Shown here: piece by piece, positions 36,729-44,880 of the stretch
Layout: every line of letters begins with the position of its first letter
Numbering within the stretch: the stretch's first letter is position 1
Source: Paraburkholderia caledonica NBRC 102488
GTDB taxonomy: Bacteria; Pseudomonadota; Gammaproteobacteria; Burkholderiales; Burkholderiaceae
Direction: 5' to 3'
Assembly: GCF_000685095.1 (NCBI RefSeq)
Contig: NZ_BAYE01000003.1
Location: forward strand, 186,001-250,000
Length of the DNA stretch: 64,000 nt
Translations under genes and position numbers: made by a program
Notes under the pieces: generated by a model
Seen by the model: the letters and a program-made list of their open reading frames with translations, nothing else
What the model was told of the DNA's origin: nothing
The model's database searches: none

Positions 36729-36748
36729 CATTGGCCATTCGGCCAATG
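36729..36748 (+). other. perfect hairpin between yceD and rpmF
   Basis: CATTGGCC and GGCCAATG form an 8-bp stem with the loop ATTC. No T-run follows, so it is more likely an RNA processing or stability element than a terminator. Confidence 0.7.
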
Positions 36749-36801
36749 GCGGACACCGGGTCGGGCTGTGTTAGAATTCGGAAAATTTTTAGGAGTTAGT
36801 C

Positions 36802-36981
36802 ATGGCAGTTCAACAAAATAAGAAGTCGCCGTCGAAGCGCGGCATGCACCGTTCGCACGATTTCCTGACGGCAGCGCCGCTGGCCGTGGAGCCGAGCACG
36901 GGCGAAGTGCATCTGCGTCACCACGTTAGCCCGAACGGCTACTATCGCGGCAAGAAAGTCGTCAAGACGAAGAACGACTAA
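36802..36981 (+). CDS. rpmF: 50S ribosomal protein L32
   Basis: 59 residues: [20 protein letters not shown] at the start, then [28 protein letters not shown] sequence, diagnostic of L32 without zinc ligands. It is the classic partner of plsX and the fab genes. AGGAG lies 10 bp upstream. An intrinsic terminator follows at 37052, which would partly uncouple L32 from the lipid genes downstream. Confidence 0.97.
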
Positions 36982-37051
36982 TCGTTTCACTGCGTTGCGC
37001 CAACTGGCGTTTCGCGTGGCGATCAGCTCGCTTGACATTTTCCCGGCTCGG

Positions 37052-37082
37052 AAAAAAGGCGGCATTCGTTTGCCGCTTTTTT
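37052..37082 (+). terminator. intrinsic terminator between rpmF and plsX
   Basis: A-run, GCGGCA (37059-37064), 6-nt loop, TGCCGC (37071-37076), then TTTTTT. Since plsX has no strong promoter visible, some read-through must occur here or a promoter lies after it. Confidence 0.83.
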
Positions 37083-37153
37083 GTGTCGATCGCAGTTGCA
37101 GCTTCAGCGCTTACTGCGATCTCATGCAGAGCGCCTGAAATTCGCCGCACTCC

Positions 37154-38260
37154 ATGACAGTAAAGCTCACGATAGATTGCATGGGAGGCGACCACGGCCC
37201 GTCCGTGACCGTTCCCGCTGCCGTCAACTTCGTTCGTTCGCATCCCGACGCGCAATTGCTGCTCGTCGGCATTGAAACTGCGATTCGTGCGCAGCTGAAG
37301 AAGTTGAAGGCACAGGACCTGCCGGCGCTGACGGTAGTATCCGCTTCCGAGATCGTTGCAATGGACGACCCGGTTGAAGTCGCGCTGCGCAAGAAAAAAG
37401 ATTCATCCATGCGCGTCGCGCTGAATCGCGTCAAGGAAGGCGAGGCGCAAGCCTGCATTTCCGCCGGCAACACCGGCGCACTAATGGCGGTTTCGCGTTA
37501 TGTGCTGAAAACGCTGTCGGGAATCGAGCGCCCGGCAATTGCGTCCGCTTTGCCGAACCCGAACGGCTACACCATGATGCTCGACCTGGGCGCCAACGTC
37601 GACTGCGAACCACAGCATCTGCTGCAATTCGCGGAGATGGGGCACGCGCTCGTGTCGGCGCTGGAAGGCCGCGAGCGGCCCACCATTGGTCTCCTGAATA
37701 TCGGCGAAGAAGTCATCAAGGGCAATGACACGATTAAGCGTGCCGGGGAGTTGCTGCGTGCGAGCACACTCAACTTCCACGGTAACGTTGAAGGCAACGA
37801 CATCTTCAAGGGCACGGTCGACGTGATCGTGTGCGATGGTTTCGTCGGCAACGTGGCGCTCAAGACCTCTGAAGGCCTCGCGCAAATGTTGTCGAACATC
37901 ATCAAGGAAGAGTTCGGGCGGTCGTGGCTCACCAAAGTGATGGCGGTGCTCGCGCTGCCCGTGTTGATGCGCTTCAAGAAGCGCGTCGATCATCGGCAAT
38001 ATAATGGTGCTGCGCTGCTCGGCCTGCGCGGGCTGGTGATCAAAAGCCACGGTTCCGCAGATGCCTACGCGTTTGAGTGGGCTATCAAACGCGGGTATGA
38101 TGCCGTCAAAAACGGTGTGCTGGAGCGCCTTGCGCAAGCGATGGAAGAGAACGCGGGTTCTCTTGAACAGGCGGCGCGCGACGCAAGCGGTGCGGGTCAC
38201 GCAAGCCCCATCGCAGGCCAGCCGGCCGAGCCCTACGCTGCGCAATCCTCGAAGGCATAA
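37154..38260 (+). CDS. plsX: phosphate acyltransferase PlsX
   Basis: 368 residues. PlsX makes acyl-phosphate from acyl-ACP, the precursor for PlsY in glycerolipid synthesis. Motifs: [16 protein letters not shown] at the N-terminus and [17 protein letters not shown] near residue 98. The C-terminal 40 residues are Ala-rich and variable. The stop overlaps the fabH ATG (TAATG), so translation is coupled. Confidence 0.96.
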   Translation: MTVKLTIDCMGGDHGPSVTVPAAVNFVRSHPDAQLLLVGIETAIRAQLKKLKAQDLPALTVVSASEIVAMDDPVEVALRKKKDSSMRVALNRVKEGEAQACISAGNTGALMAVSRYVLKTLSGIERPAIASALPNPNGYTMMLDLGANVDCEPQHLLQFAEMGHALVSALEGRERPTIGLLNIGEEVIKGNDTIKRAGELLRASTLNFHGNVEGNDIFKGTVDVIVCDGFVGNVALKTSEGLAQMLSNIIKEEFGRSWLTKVMAVLALPVLMRFKKRVDHRQYNGAALLGLRGLVIKSHGSADAYAFEWAIKRGYDAVKNGVLERLAQAMEENAGSLEQAARDASGAGHASPIAGQPAEPYAAQSSKA

Positions 38261-39249
38261 TGGCTCAATCGACAATTTATTCCCGCGTCCTCGGTACCGG
38301 CAGCTATCTGCCGCCCGCGCGCGTCACCAATCAGGACCTCGCTGAGCGTCTGGCGAAGCAAGGCGTCGAAACGAGCGACGAGTGGATCGTGGCCCGCACG
38401 GGCATCCATGCACGTCACTTCGCGGATTCCGATGTCACAACCAGCGACCTCGCGCAGTTCGCGTCGCTGCGTGCGATCGAAGCGGCGGACATCGACCCGC
38501 AATCCATCGATCTGATCATTGTTGCGACTTCCACGCCGGACTTCGTGTTTCCGAGCACGGCGTGCCTGTTGCAAAACAAACTCGGTATCAAGAATCACGG
38601 CGCGGCGTTCGACGTGCAGGCAGTCTGCTCCGGCTTCGCTTACGCGGTGGCTATGGCCGACAGTCTGATTCGCGGCGGCCAGCATCGCACGGCGCTCGTC
38701 GTCGGCGCGGAGACGTTTTCGCGCATTCTCGATTTCAATGACCGCACCACCTGCGTGCTGTTTGGCGACGGCGCCGGCGCGGTGATCCTGCAGGCGTCGG
38801 ACGAGCCGGGCGTGCTTGCGAGCGCATTGCATGCAGACGGCAGTCATTCGAACATTCTATGCACGCCGGGCAACGTGAACGGCGGTGTGATCGCCGGTAG
38901 CGCGTTCCTGCATATGGACGGGCAGGCGGTGTTCAAGCTGGCCGTGAACGTGCTGGAAAAGGTCGCGGTCGAGGCACTCGAAAAAGCGAATCTTTCCGCC
39001 GATCAGATCGACTGGCTGATTCCGCATCAGGCCAACATCCGCATCATGCAGAGCACTTGCCGCAAGCTCGGCTTGCCGCAGGAACGCATGGTCGTCACAG
39101 TGGGCGAGCACGGCAATACGTCGGCTGCGTCCATTCCGCTCGCACTCGACGTCGCGGTCCGCGACGGTCGCATCAAGCGCGGCCAGAACGTGCTGATCGA
39201 AGGCGTCGGCGGCGGCTTCACGTGGGGCGCGTCGGTCATTCGCTACTAA
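38260..39249 (+). CDS. fabH: beta-ketoacyl-ACP synthase III
   Basis: 329 residues. FabH starts fatty acid synthesis by condensing acetyl-CoA with malonyl-ACP. Catalytic Cys in [13 protein letters not shown] (about 123), His in [11 protein letters not shown] (about 256), Asn in [12 protein letters not shown] (about 286). Starts within the plsX stop. Confidence 0.97.
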   Translation: MAQSTIYSRVLGTGSYLPPARVTNQDLAERLAKQGVETSDEWIVARTGIHARHFADSDVTTSDLAQFASLRAIEAADIDPQSIDLIIVATSTPDFVFPSTACLLQNKLGIKNHGAAFDVQAVCSGFAYAVAMADSLIRGGQHRTALVVGAETFSRILDFNDRTTCVLFGDGAGAVILQASDEPGVLASALHADGSHSNILCTPGNVNGGVIAGSAFLHMDGQAVFKLAVNVLEKVAVEALEKANLSADQIDWLIPHQANIRIMQSTCRKLGLPQERMVVTVGEHGNTSAASIPLALDVAVRDGRIKRGQNVLIEGVGGGFTWGASVIRY

Positions 39250-39347
39250 GCGGGCCGACTTCAGGCGGCGCTCTTCATGCGCCCACGCGTCGCGTGCTTT
39301 TGAGCCGCACGCACCTCACATCTGACTAAATCGATTTTGGGGACGAT

Positions 39348-40283
39348 ATGAAATTTGCGTTCGTTTTTCCCGGGCAGGGTTCGCAATCGGTCGGCATGCT
39401 CAATGCATTTGCCGGCCATGCGGTTGTGCGCGAGACAGTTCAGGAAGCGTCCGACGCGCTCAATCAGGACATCGGCAAGCTGATCGCCGAGGGCCCGGCG
39501 GAAGATCTAAATCTCACTACGAACACGCAGCCGGTCATGCTGACTGCGGCCTACGCGATCTATCGCGCGTGGCAGCAGGCGGGCGGTCCAGCGCCGGCAA
39601 TCGTCGCTGGTCATAGTCTCGGCGAATACACGGCGCTCGTCGCGGCTGGCGCAATCGCGTTTCGCGATGCCGTGCCGCTCGTGCGTTTCCGCGCGCAGGC
39701 GATGCAAACGGCGGTGCCCGTCGGCGAAGGCGGCATGGCGGCGATCCTCGGTCTGGACGACGACACCGTGCGCGCTGTTTGCGCCGAAGCGGCGGCCACG
39801 GGCGTCGTCGAAGCGGTCAATTTCAACGCGCCTGCTCAGGTCGTGATCGCGGGCCACAAGGCAGCGGTCGAAAAAGCCTGTGAAGTGGCGAAGGCGAAGG
39901 GCGCAAAGCGCGCACTGCCGCTGCCGGTATCCGCGCCGTTCCATTCGTCGCTGCTGAAGCCGGCGTCGGATCAATTGCGCGAGTATCTGGCGAGCGTCAA
40001 CGTTCAGGTGCCGTCGATTCCGGTCATCAACAATGTCGACGTCGCGATCGTGAACGAGCCGGCGCAGATCAAAGATGCACTGGTGCGCCAGGCGGCCGGC
40101 GCGGTGCGCTGGGTCGAATGCATCCAGGCCATGGCGGCTCAAGACGTCACGCACGTCGTCGAGTGCGGGCCGGGCAAGGTCCTTGCGGGCCTCACGAAGC
40201 GTATCGACGGCAATCTGGTCGGCGCGTCCGTGTTCGATCCCGCTTCGCTGGATGAAACGCTCAAGCTCGTTACGGCAGGCTGA
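39348..40283 (+). CDS. fabD: malonyl-CoA:ACP transacylase
   Basis: 311 residues. FabD transfers malonyl from CoA to ACP. The nucleophile elbow GHSLGEYTALVAAG places the catalytic serine near residue 91; PVSAPFHSSLL near residue 200 contains the catalytic histidine. The N-terminal FVFPGQGSQSVGML is the family start. Spacing to fabH is about 100 bp and to fabG about 70 bp. Confidence 0.97.
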   Translation: MKFAFVFPGQGSQSVGMLNAFAGHAVVRETVQEASDALNQDIGKLIAEGPAEDLNLTTNTQPVMLTAAYAIYRAWQQAGGPAPAIVAGHSLGEYTALVAAGAIAFRDAVPLVRFRAQAMQTAVPVGEGGMAAILGLDDDTVRAVCAEAAATGVVEAVNFNAPAQVVIAGHKAAVEKACEVAKAKGAKRALPLPVSAPFHSSLLKPASDQLREYLASVNVQVPSIPVINNVDVAIVNEPAQIKDALVRQAAGAVRWVECIQAMAAQDVTHVVECGPGKVLAGLTKRIDGNLVGASVFDPASLDETLKLVTAG

Positions 40284-40354
40284 GCGCTGCATCACATAGA
40301 CGGCAACAGGCATCAGCAATCAATCAGCCCACCGAAGGGCATTCGGACCGACAG

Positions 40355-41104
40355 ATGGAAAAGAATCTCGATAAGCAGATCGCAATCGTAACGGGCGCCT
40401 CGCGCGGCATTGGCCGCGCCATCGCTATGGAGCTCGCGCGCCAGGGCGCAACGGTGATCGGCACGGCGACCAGCGAAAGCGGCGCGGCGGCAATCAGCGA
40501 AGCATTCAACGCGGCCGGCGTGAGCGGGCGCGGCGCGGTGCTCGACGTGAACGATGCGGCTGCTGCCGAAGCGCTGATCGAAGGCACGGTGAAGGAATTC
40601 GGTGCGCTGCATGTGCTCGTGAACAACGCCGGCATCACGCAGGACCAATTGGCCATGCGTATGAAGGACGACGACTGGGATGCGGTGGTCGACACCAATC
40701 TGAAGTCGGTGTTCCGTCTGTCGCGCGCGGTGCTGCGTCCAATGATGAAGGCGAAGGGCGGCCGCATCATCAATATCACGTCGGTGGTCGGTTCGGCGGG
40801 CAATCCCGGGCAGATCAACTACGCCGCAGCGAAAGCGGGCGTGGCCGGCATGACTCGCGCGCTTGCACGCGAGATCGGCAGCCGTGGCATTACCGTGAAT
40901 TGCGTGGCGCCCGGTTTCATCGATACAGACATGACGCGCACGTTGCCGGAAGAGCAGCAAACGGCGCTGAAAACGCAGATTCCGCTGGGCCGTCTCGGCA
41001 GCCCGGAAGATATCGCATACGCCGTCGCATTCCTTGCGTCGCCGCAAGCAGGCTACATCACCGGCACGACGATGCATGTGAACGGCGGAATGTACATGTC
41101 GTAA
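40355..41104 (+). CDS. fabG: 3-oxoacyl-ACP reductase
   Basis: 249 residues. FabG reduces 3-oxoacyl-ACP with NADPH. TGASRGIGRAIA (about 14-25) is the cofactor loop, NNAGIT (about 89) the structural motif, and Ser in ITSVVGSAG, Tyr and Lys in INYAAAKAG the catalytic set. The C-terminal VTGTT-type MHVNGG end fits. The stop codon lies inside a GTAACC/GGTTAC inverted repeat. Confidence 0.97.
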   Translation: MEKNLDKQIAIVTGASRGIGRAIAMELARQGATVIGTATSESGAAAISEAFNAAGVSGRGAVLDVNDAAAAEALIEGTVKEFGALHVLVNNAGITQDQLAMRMKDDDWDAVVDTNLKSVFRLSRAVLRPMMKAKGGRIINITSVVGSAGNPGQINYAAAKAGVAGMTRALAREIGSRGITVNCVAPGFIDTDMTRTLPEEQQTALKTQIPLGRLGSPEDIAYAVAFLASPQAGYITGTTMHVNGGMYMS

Positions 41105-41156
41105 CCAAATTCGGTTACTATCCGCGCCTTGATGCGTTTGCAAATGCGTAAGGCGC
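41101..41156 (+). other. two hairpins between fabG and acpP
   Basis: GTAACC-6-GGTTAC (41101-41118, containing the fabG stop) and GCGCCTT (41124-41130) pairing with AAGGCGC (41150-41156) around an inner GCGTTT/AAATGC stem. No T-run follows either, so they look like processing or stability elements rather than terminators. Confidence 0.65.
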
Positions 41157-41206
41157 ATGCCTTGACAGCAACCTGATGTGCCGCTTTTTTGCCGGGTCAA
41201 ACCTGA

Positions 41207-41212
41207 TAAAAT
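41207..41212 (+). promoter_or_regulatory. candidate -10 box for acpP
   Basis: GATAAAAT lies about 43 bp before acpP. A matching -35 at 16-18 bp is poor, though TTGACA occurs farther up at 41162-41167. A promoter here would explain independent high expression of ACP, but support is weak. Confidence 0.35.
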
Positions 41213-41254
41213 GCGCGCACCTGTATTTTTGAACTTCTTTCCCTTGGAGGGGTA

Positions 41255-41494
41255 ATGGACAATATCGAACAGCGCGTCAAGAAGATCGTCGCAGAACAAC
41301 TGGGCGTGGCCGAAGCTGAAATCAAGAACGAAGCTTCGTTCGTGAACGACCTCGGCGCCGACTCGCTGGACACGGTTGAACTCGTGATGGCCCTCGAAGA
41401 CGAATTCGGCATGGAAATTCCGGATGAAGAAGCCGAGAAGATCACCACCGTTCAGCAAGCGATCGATTACGCTCGCGCAAACGTCAAGGCCTAA
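41255..41494 (+). CDS. acpP: acyl carrier protein
   Basis: 79 residues, very acidic. The phosphopantetheine serine sits in [18 protein letters not shown] (Ser about 38). ACP carries the growing acyl chain; AcpS at 54770 is the enzyme that adds its arm. TTGGAGGGG lies 6 bp upstream. A terminator follows 155 bp later, just before fabF. Confidence 0.98.
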
Positions 41495-41649
41495 GGTCAT
41501 TCGCGCCTGCGTTTATGCGTTAGCGGCGTATGACGCCCTGCCGTGTCGGTTGCCGACGCCAGCGGGGTCGCCATTTTTTGCCGCGAGGTGTGCCGTGCAG
41601 GAGCCAGCGATGTTGACAGCGCATTCTTCAGCGCGATTGCCGACTTAAC

Positions 41650-41702
41650 AGCCACAGGGTACACAGGTCAGGTTCCTGTGGCCGCTGTGGCTTTTGTTTT
41701 TG
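41650..41702 (+). terminator. intrinsic terminator/attenuator between acpP and fabF
   Basis: AGCCACAG (41650-41657) pairs with CTGTGGCT (41685-41692); an inner CACAGG/CCTGTG stem extends it. TTTTGTTTTTG follows. It ends only 24 bp before the fabF start, so fabF needs read-through. Confidence 0.85.
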
Positions 41703-41725
41703 TCATCTATGAAAAAGGGGTTACC

Positions 41726-42964
41726 GTGAGCCGCCGTCGTGTTGTTGTTACAGGCCTGGGGCTGATTTCGCCTGTTGGCAATAATGTTGCCGACGGCTGG
41801 GCCAATCTGGTCGCCGGCAAGTCGGGTATTGCCAATATCACGAAGTTCGATGCGTCGAACTTCTCGACTCGTTTCGCCGGCGAGGTGAAGGGCTTCAATA
41901 TCGAGGACTACATCCCCGGTAAGGAAGCGCGCCACATGGATACGTTCATCCATTACGGCGTGGCTGCCGGCATCCAGGCGATGCAGGACAGCGGCCTGGA
42001 AGTCACCGACGAGAATTCGGAGCGTATCGGCGTCGTGGTCGGCTCGGGCATCGGCGGTCTGCCGATGATCGAAGTCACACAAACTGAACTGCTCAATCGC
42101 GGCCCGCGCCGCATTTCGCCGTTCTTCGTGCCGGCGTCGATCATCAACATGATCTCCGGGCACCTGTCGATCAAGTTCGGCATCAAGGGTCCGAATCTCG
42201 CCATCGTCACCGCGTGTACAACGGGTTTGCACTGTATCGGCGAGGCTTCGCGCCTGATCGAATACGGCGACGCAGACGTGATGATTGCGGGCGGTGCGGA
42301 ATCGACCGTGTCGCCGCTCGGTATCGGCGGCTTTGCGGCGGCCCGCGCGCTGTCGCAACGCAATGACGACCCGGCCACAGCAAGCCGTCCGTGGGACAAA
42401 GACCGCGACGGTTTCGTCCTCGGCGAAGGCGCCGGCGTGATGGTGCTCGAAGAGTACGAACACGCGAAGGCTCGCGGGGCGAAGATTTACGCCGAAGTCG
42501 GCGGCTATGGGATGAGCGGCGACGCCTATCACATGACCGCACCGCTCGAAGACGGTGACGGCGCGCGCCGCTGCATGCTTGCGGCCATGAAGAACGCGGG
42601 CATCAACGCCGATCAGGTCAACTACCTGAACGCGCACGGCACGTCCACGCCGCTCGGCGATCTGGCTGAGACAACCGGCATCAAGCGGGCGTTCGGCGAC
42701 CATGCCAAAGACATCGTCGTGAATTCGACCAAGTCGATGACGGGTCACCTGCTCGGCGGCGCCGGCGGTCTTGAGTCGGTGTTCACCGTGCTGGCTGTTC
42801 ACCATCAGGTGTCTCCGCCTACGATCAACATCTTCAACCAGGACCCGGAGTGCGACCTGGACTACTGTGCCAACACCGCACGGGAGATGAAGATCGACGT
42901 CGCGCTGAAGAACTCGTTCGGGTTCGGCGGCACGAACGGTACGCTTGTCTTTAAGCGCGCCTGA
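41726..42964 (+). CDS. fabF: beta-ketoacyl-ACP synthase II
   Basis: 412 residues, like E. coli FabF (413). It elongates acyl-ACP and is needed for cis-vaccenate formation. Cys in [14 protein letters not shown] (about 163), His in [11 protein letters not shown] (about 303), Lys/His in [13 protein letters not shown] (about 335-340). The start is GTG 41726 with AAAGGGG upstream; longer reading from farther upstream would include the terminator and is rejected. A six-codon out-of-frame reading frame (ATG 41709 to TGA 41729) overlaps the start. Confidence 0.96.
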   Translation: MSRRRVVVTGLGLISPVGNNVADGWANLVAGKSGIANITKFDASNFSTRFAGEVKGFNIEDYIPGKEARHMDTFIHYGVAAGIQAMQDSGLEVTDENSERIGVVVGSGIGGLPMIEVTQTELLNRGPRRISPFFVPASIINMISGHLSIKFGIKGPNLAIVTACTTGLHCIGEASRLIEYGDADVMIAGGAESTVSPLGIGGFAAARALSQRNDDPATASRPWDKDRDGFVLGEGAGVMVLEEYEHAKARGAKIYAEVGGYGMSGDAYHMTAPLEDGDGARRCMLAAMKNAGINADQVNYLNAHGTSTPLGDLAETTGIKRAFGDHAKDIVVNSTKSMTGHLLGGAGGLESVFTVLAVHHQVSPPTINIFNQDPECDLDYCANTAREMKIDVALKNSFGFGGTNGTLVFKRA

Positions 42965-42995
42965 TCTCTCGCAACGGGTGACGCGCCAGTCAACG

Positions 42996-43018
42996 GCGCC
43001 GGCTTTGCCGGCGCTTTT
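42996..43018 (+). terminator. intrinsic terminator after fabF
   Basis: GCGCCGGC, a 3-nt loop TTT, and GCCGGCGC, then TTTT, starting 31 bp after the fabF stop. It closes the lipid operon. Confidence 0.75.
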
Positions 43019-43058
43019 CAGTGATACGGCCATCTCCGAAGGAACGTCGCAGCAAATC

Positions 43059-43463
43059 GTGCTGCGGCGTTCCTTCGCGATGCGCGTTGCGTTGGCTGCT
43101 TTTGTGGTGACGGCGTCGTGTGCGGTTTATAGCTGCATGGCGTCGTGGCTCACCGCATGGCAGGCGGTTCCGTTGACGCTTGCCGTGTTTGCGCTCCTTA
43201 CGCTTTCCGCGGTCAGGCACGACCGGGCGCAGCCAGCGGCGCTCAGAATGGGACGCGAGGGCATTTCTGTCTGGGGCGGGGCCGGAAATCTGCTCGTATA
43301 CGGTCGAATCGCCGGCTGTGCGCACTGGAGCGACCGTTTGCTGGTGCTCGAAGTGACGCCAGACGAAGGTCGCCGTCAAACGCTTCTTGTTCCCGCCGAC
43401 ACTGTGCCGACGGCCGTTTTCCGCGAATTGGCGGTGCGCGGGCGGCGCCGCGCCGGGGCGTGA
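43059..43463 (+). CDS. YgfX-like inner membrane protein
   Basis: About 134 residues from GTG 43059 (start uncertain). LRRSFAM then two membrane helices (about 12-35 and 38-52), followed by a soluble part ending in DTVPTAVFRELAVRGR, the pattern of YgfX/CptA-type proteins that in E. coli pair with SdhE (CptB) and affect cell shape. No sdhE is adjacent. The frame is open back to TTG 42945, overlapping fabF, but that reading includes the fabF terminator. ATG 43080 is another possible start. It lies directly before rpoE. Confidence 0.6.
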   Translation: MLRRSFAMRVALAAFVVTASCAVYSCMASWLTAWQAVPLTLAVFALLTLSAVRHDRAQPAALRMGREGISVWGGAGNLLVYGRIAGCAHWSDRLLVLEVTPDEGRRQTLLVPADTVPTAVFRELAVRGRRRAGA

Positions 43464-43465
43464 CT

Positions 43466-43537
43466 GTAACGAAAGTAACCGCTGTTACCGCGCGTCATGA
43501 CCTCCGTAACGTGCCTCGTCGACGGGAACGCTACAAT
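43466..43537 (+). promoter_or_regulatory. candidate regulatory region before rpoE
   Basis: GTAAC occurs at 43466, 43475 and 43506, and GTTAC at 43484, the middle pair forming GTAAC-CGCT-GTTAC. TACAAT (43532-43537) could be a -10, but a -35 at the right distance is poor. No clear sigma-E autoregulated promoter (GGAACTT/TCTGA type) was found. Confidence 0.35.
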
Positions 43538-43578
43538 GGTGCCCCCGTCATGCGCCCCAAAGTTAACGGATTTATCAG

Positions 43579-44178
43579 GTGAGCGAAAAAGAAATTGATC
43601 AGGTGCTGGTCGAGCGCGTCCAGAAGGGCGACAAGGCCGCCTTTGAGCTTCTGGTCTCCAAATACCACCGCAAAATTCTCCGGCTAATCTCGCGCCTCGT
43701 GCGCGACCCCGCCGAAGTAGAAGACGTTGCGCAAGACGCTTTCATCAAGGCGTATCGGGCGTTGCCGCAATTTCGCGGGGAATCGGCTTTTTATACGTGG
43801 TTGTACCGGATTGCGGTCAACACGGCAAAGAACTACCTTGCGACCCAAGGCCGGCGCGCGCCGACTTCGACCGAAGCAGATGCTGAAGAAGCTGAAACTT
43901 TCTCGGACGCCGACCAACTAAGGGATATCAACACGCCTGAGTCGATGTTGATGAGCAAGCAGATCGCTGAGACGGTCAATGCTGCGATGGCGGTTTTACC
44001 GGAAGAGCTGCGTACCGCCATTACTCTTCGTGAAATTGAAGGTTTGAGCTACGAGGAAATCGCTGAGATGATGGGCTGCCCAATCGGCACCGTCAGATCG
44101 CGAATTTTCCGCGCTCGCGAAGCCATTGCGGCAAAATTGCGTCCGTTGCTTGACACACCTGAAGGCAAGCGCTGGTAA
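43579..44178 (+). CDS. rpoE: extracytoplasmic-function sigma factor RpoE
   Basis: 199 residues. Sigma region 2 (DKAAFELLVSKYHRKILRLI, about 13-32, and QDAFIKAYRALPQFRGES, about 52-69) and region 4 (LPEELRTAITLREIEGLSYEEIAEMMGCPIGTVRSRI-type, about 138-175). RpoE (AlgU) directs transcription of envelope-stress genes and is held inactive by RseA and RseB, encoded next. The start is GTG 43579 with TCAGGTG just before it; no ATG fits better. Confidence 0.96.
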   Translation: MSEKEIDQVLVERVQKGDKAAFELLVSKYHRKILRLISRLVRDPAEVEDVAQDAFIKAYRALPQFRGESAFYTWLYRIAVNTAKNYLATQGRRAPTSTEADAEEAETFSDADQLRDINTPESMLMSKQIAETVNAAMAVLPEELRTAITLREIEGLSYEEIAEMMGCPIGTVRSRIFRAREAIAAKLRPLLDTPEGKRW

Positions 44179-44261
44179 GTCACTAGCGCGCCGAACGGGG
44201 CGCGGGTGCAATATCTGGATTAGTGGTGTCACTACGGGGTCTTTGTAAGATGGGGAGCATC

Positions 44262-44876
44262 ATGGGTTCGGTCTCGATGCAATCGCAAGCCAGCTCGCGC
44301 GGCGAGCGTCTGTCCGCTTTTGTCGACGGTGAGCTGTTCGGCGAAGAGCATCTGAATCTGGACAAGTTTCTGTCCGAGCTGGACGGCGAAGATCGCGCCG
44401 CGTGGTCCAGCTATCACCTGATCGGGGACGCATTGCGTTCCGACGATCTTGCGGTCGGTTCCGCGACGAGCAGCGCATTCCTCAGCGGATTCGCCGCCCG
44501 GCTGGAAAGCGAGCCGCACTTGCTCGCGCCGGCAGCCATACCGGTTGCGCGCCGTCTGCTGGCGCTGCGTCGCCGCGTGGTGCCGGCCTTCGCGGTGGCC
44601 GCCGCGGCCGCTACGCTAACGTGGATCGTCGTACCGCAACTGCAGGGCGTACCCGGCGGGCCGGGTTCGACACAAGTCGCTTCGGTTTCCTCGCACGGCG
44701 ACGCGGTGCAAAAGGTTGCCATGGCGTCCGTGCCGGTCGCGCAGGACGCGAACATCATTCGCGACGCGGGTCTCGACCAGTATCTCGAAGCTCATCAGCA
44801 GTTCGCGCAGCAACCCGTCATGCCGGGCTCAATGCCGCTGATCCGCGCTGCTGCAGTCTCTACGCAAGGCCAATAG
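44262..44876 (+). CDS. rseA: sigma-E anti-sigma factor RseA (MucA-like)
   Basis: About 204 residues. The N-terminal domain (GERLSAFVDGELFGEEHLNL, then WSSYHLIGDALRS) is the RseA_N fold that wraps the sigma factor. One membrane helix lies near 106-126 (VVPAFAVAAAAATLTWIVVP). The rest is periplasmic, where DegS-type cleavage would occur. ATG 44262 is chosen because GGGGAGC lies 5 bp before it; ATG 44250 is the alternative. Second gene of the rpoE operon. Confidence 0.92.
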   Translation: MGSVSMQSQASSRGERLSAFVDGELFGEEHLNLDKFLSELDGEDRAAWSSYHLIGDALRSDDLAVGSATSSAFLSGFAARLESEPHLLAPAAIPVARRLLALRRRVVPAFAVAAAAATLTWIVVPQLQGVPGGPGSTQVASVSSHGDAVQKVAMASVPVAQDANIIRDAGLDQYLEAHQQFAQQPVMPGSMPLIRAAAVSTQGQ

Positions 44877-44880
44877 TTTG

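Noticed and set aside
41543..41725. Longer N-terminus of fabF
   Set aside because: It would include the acpP terminator and a stretch unlike FabF; GTG 41726 matches the family length.
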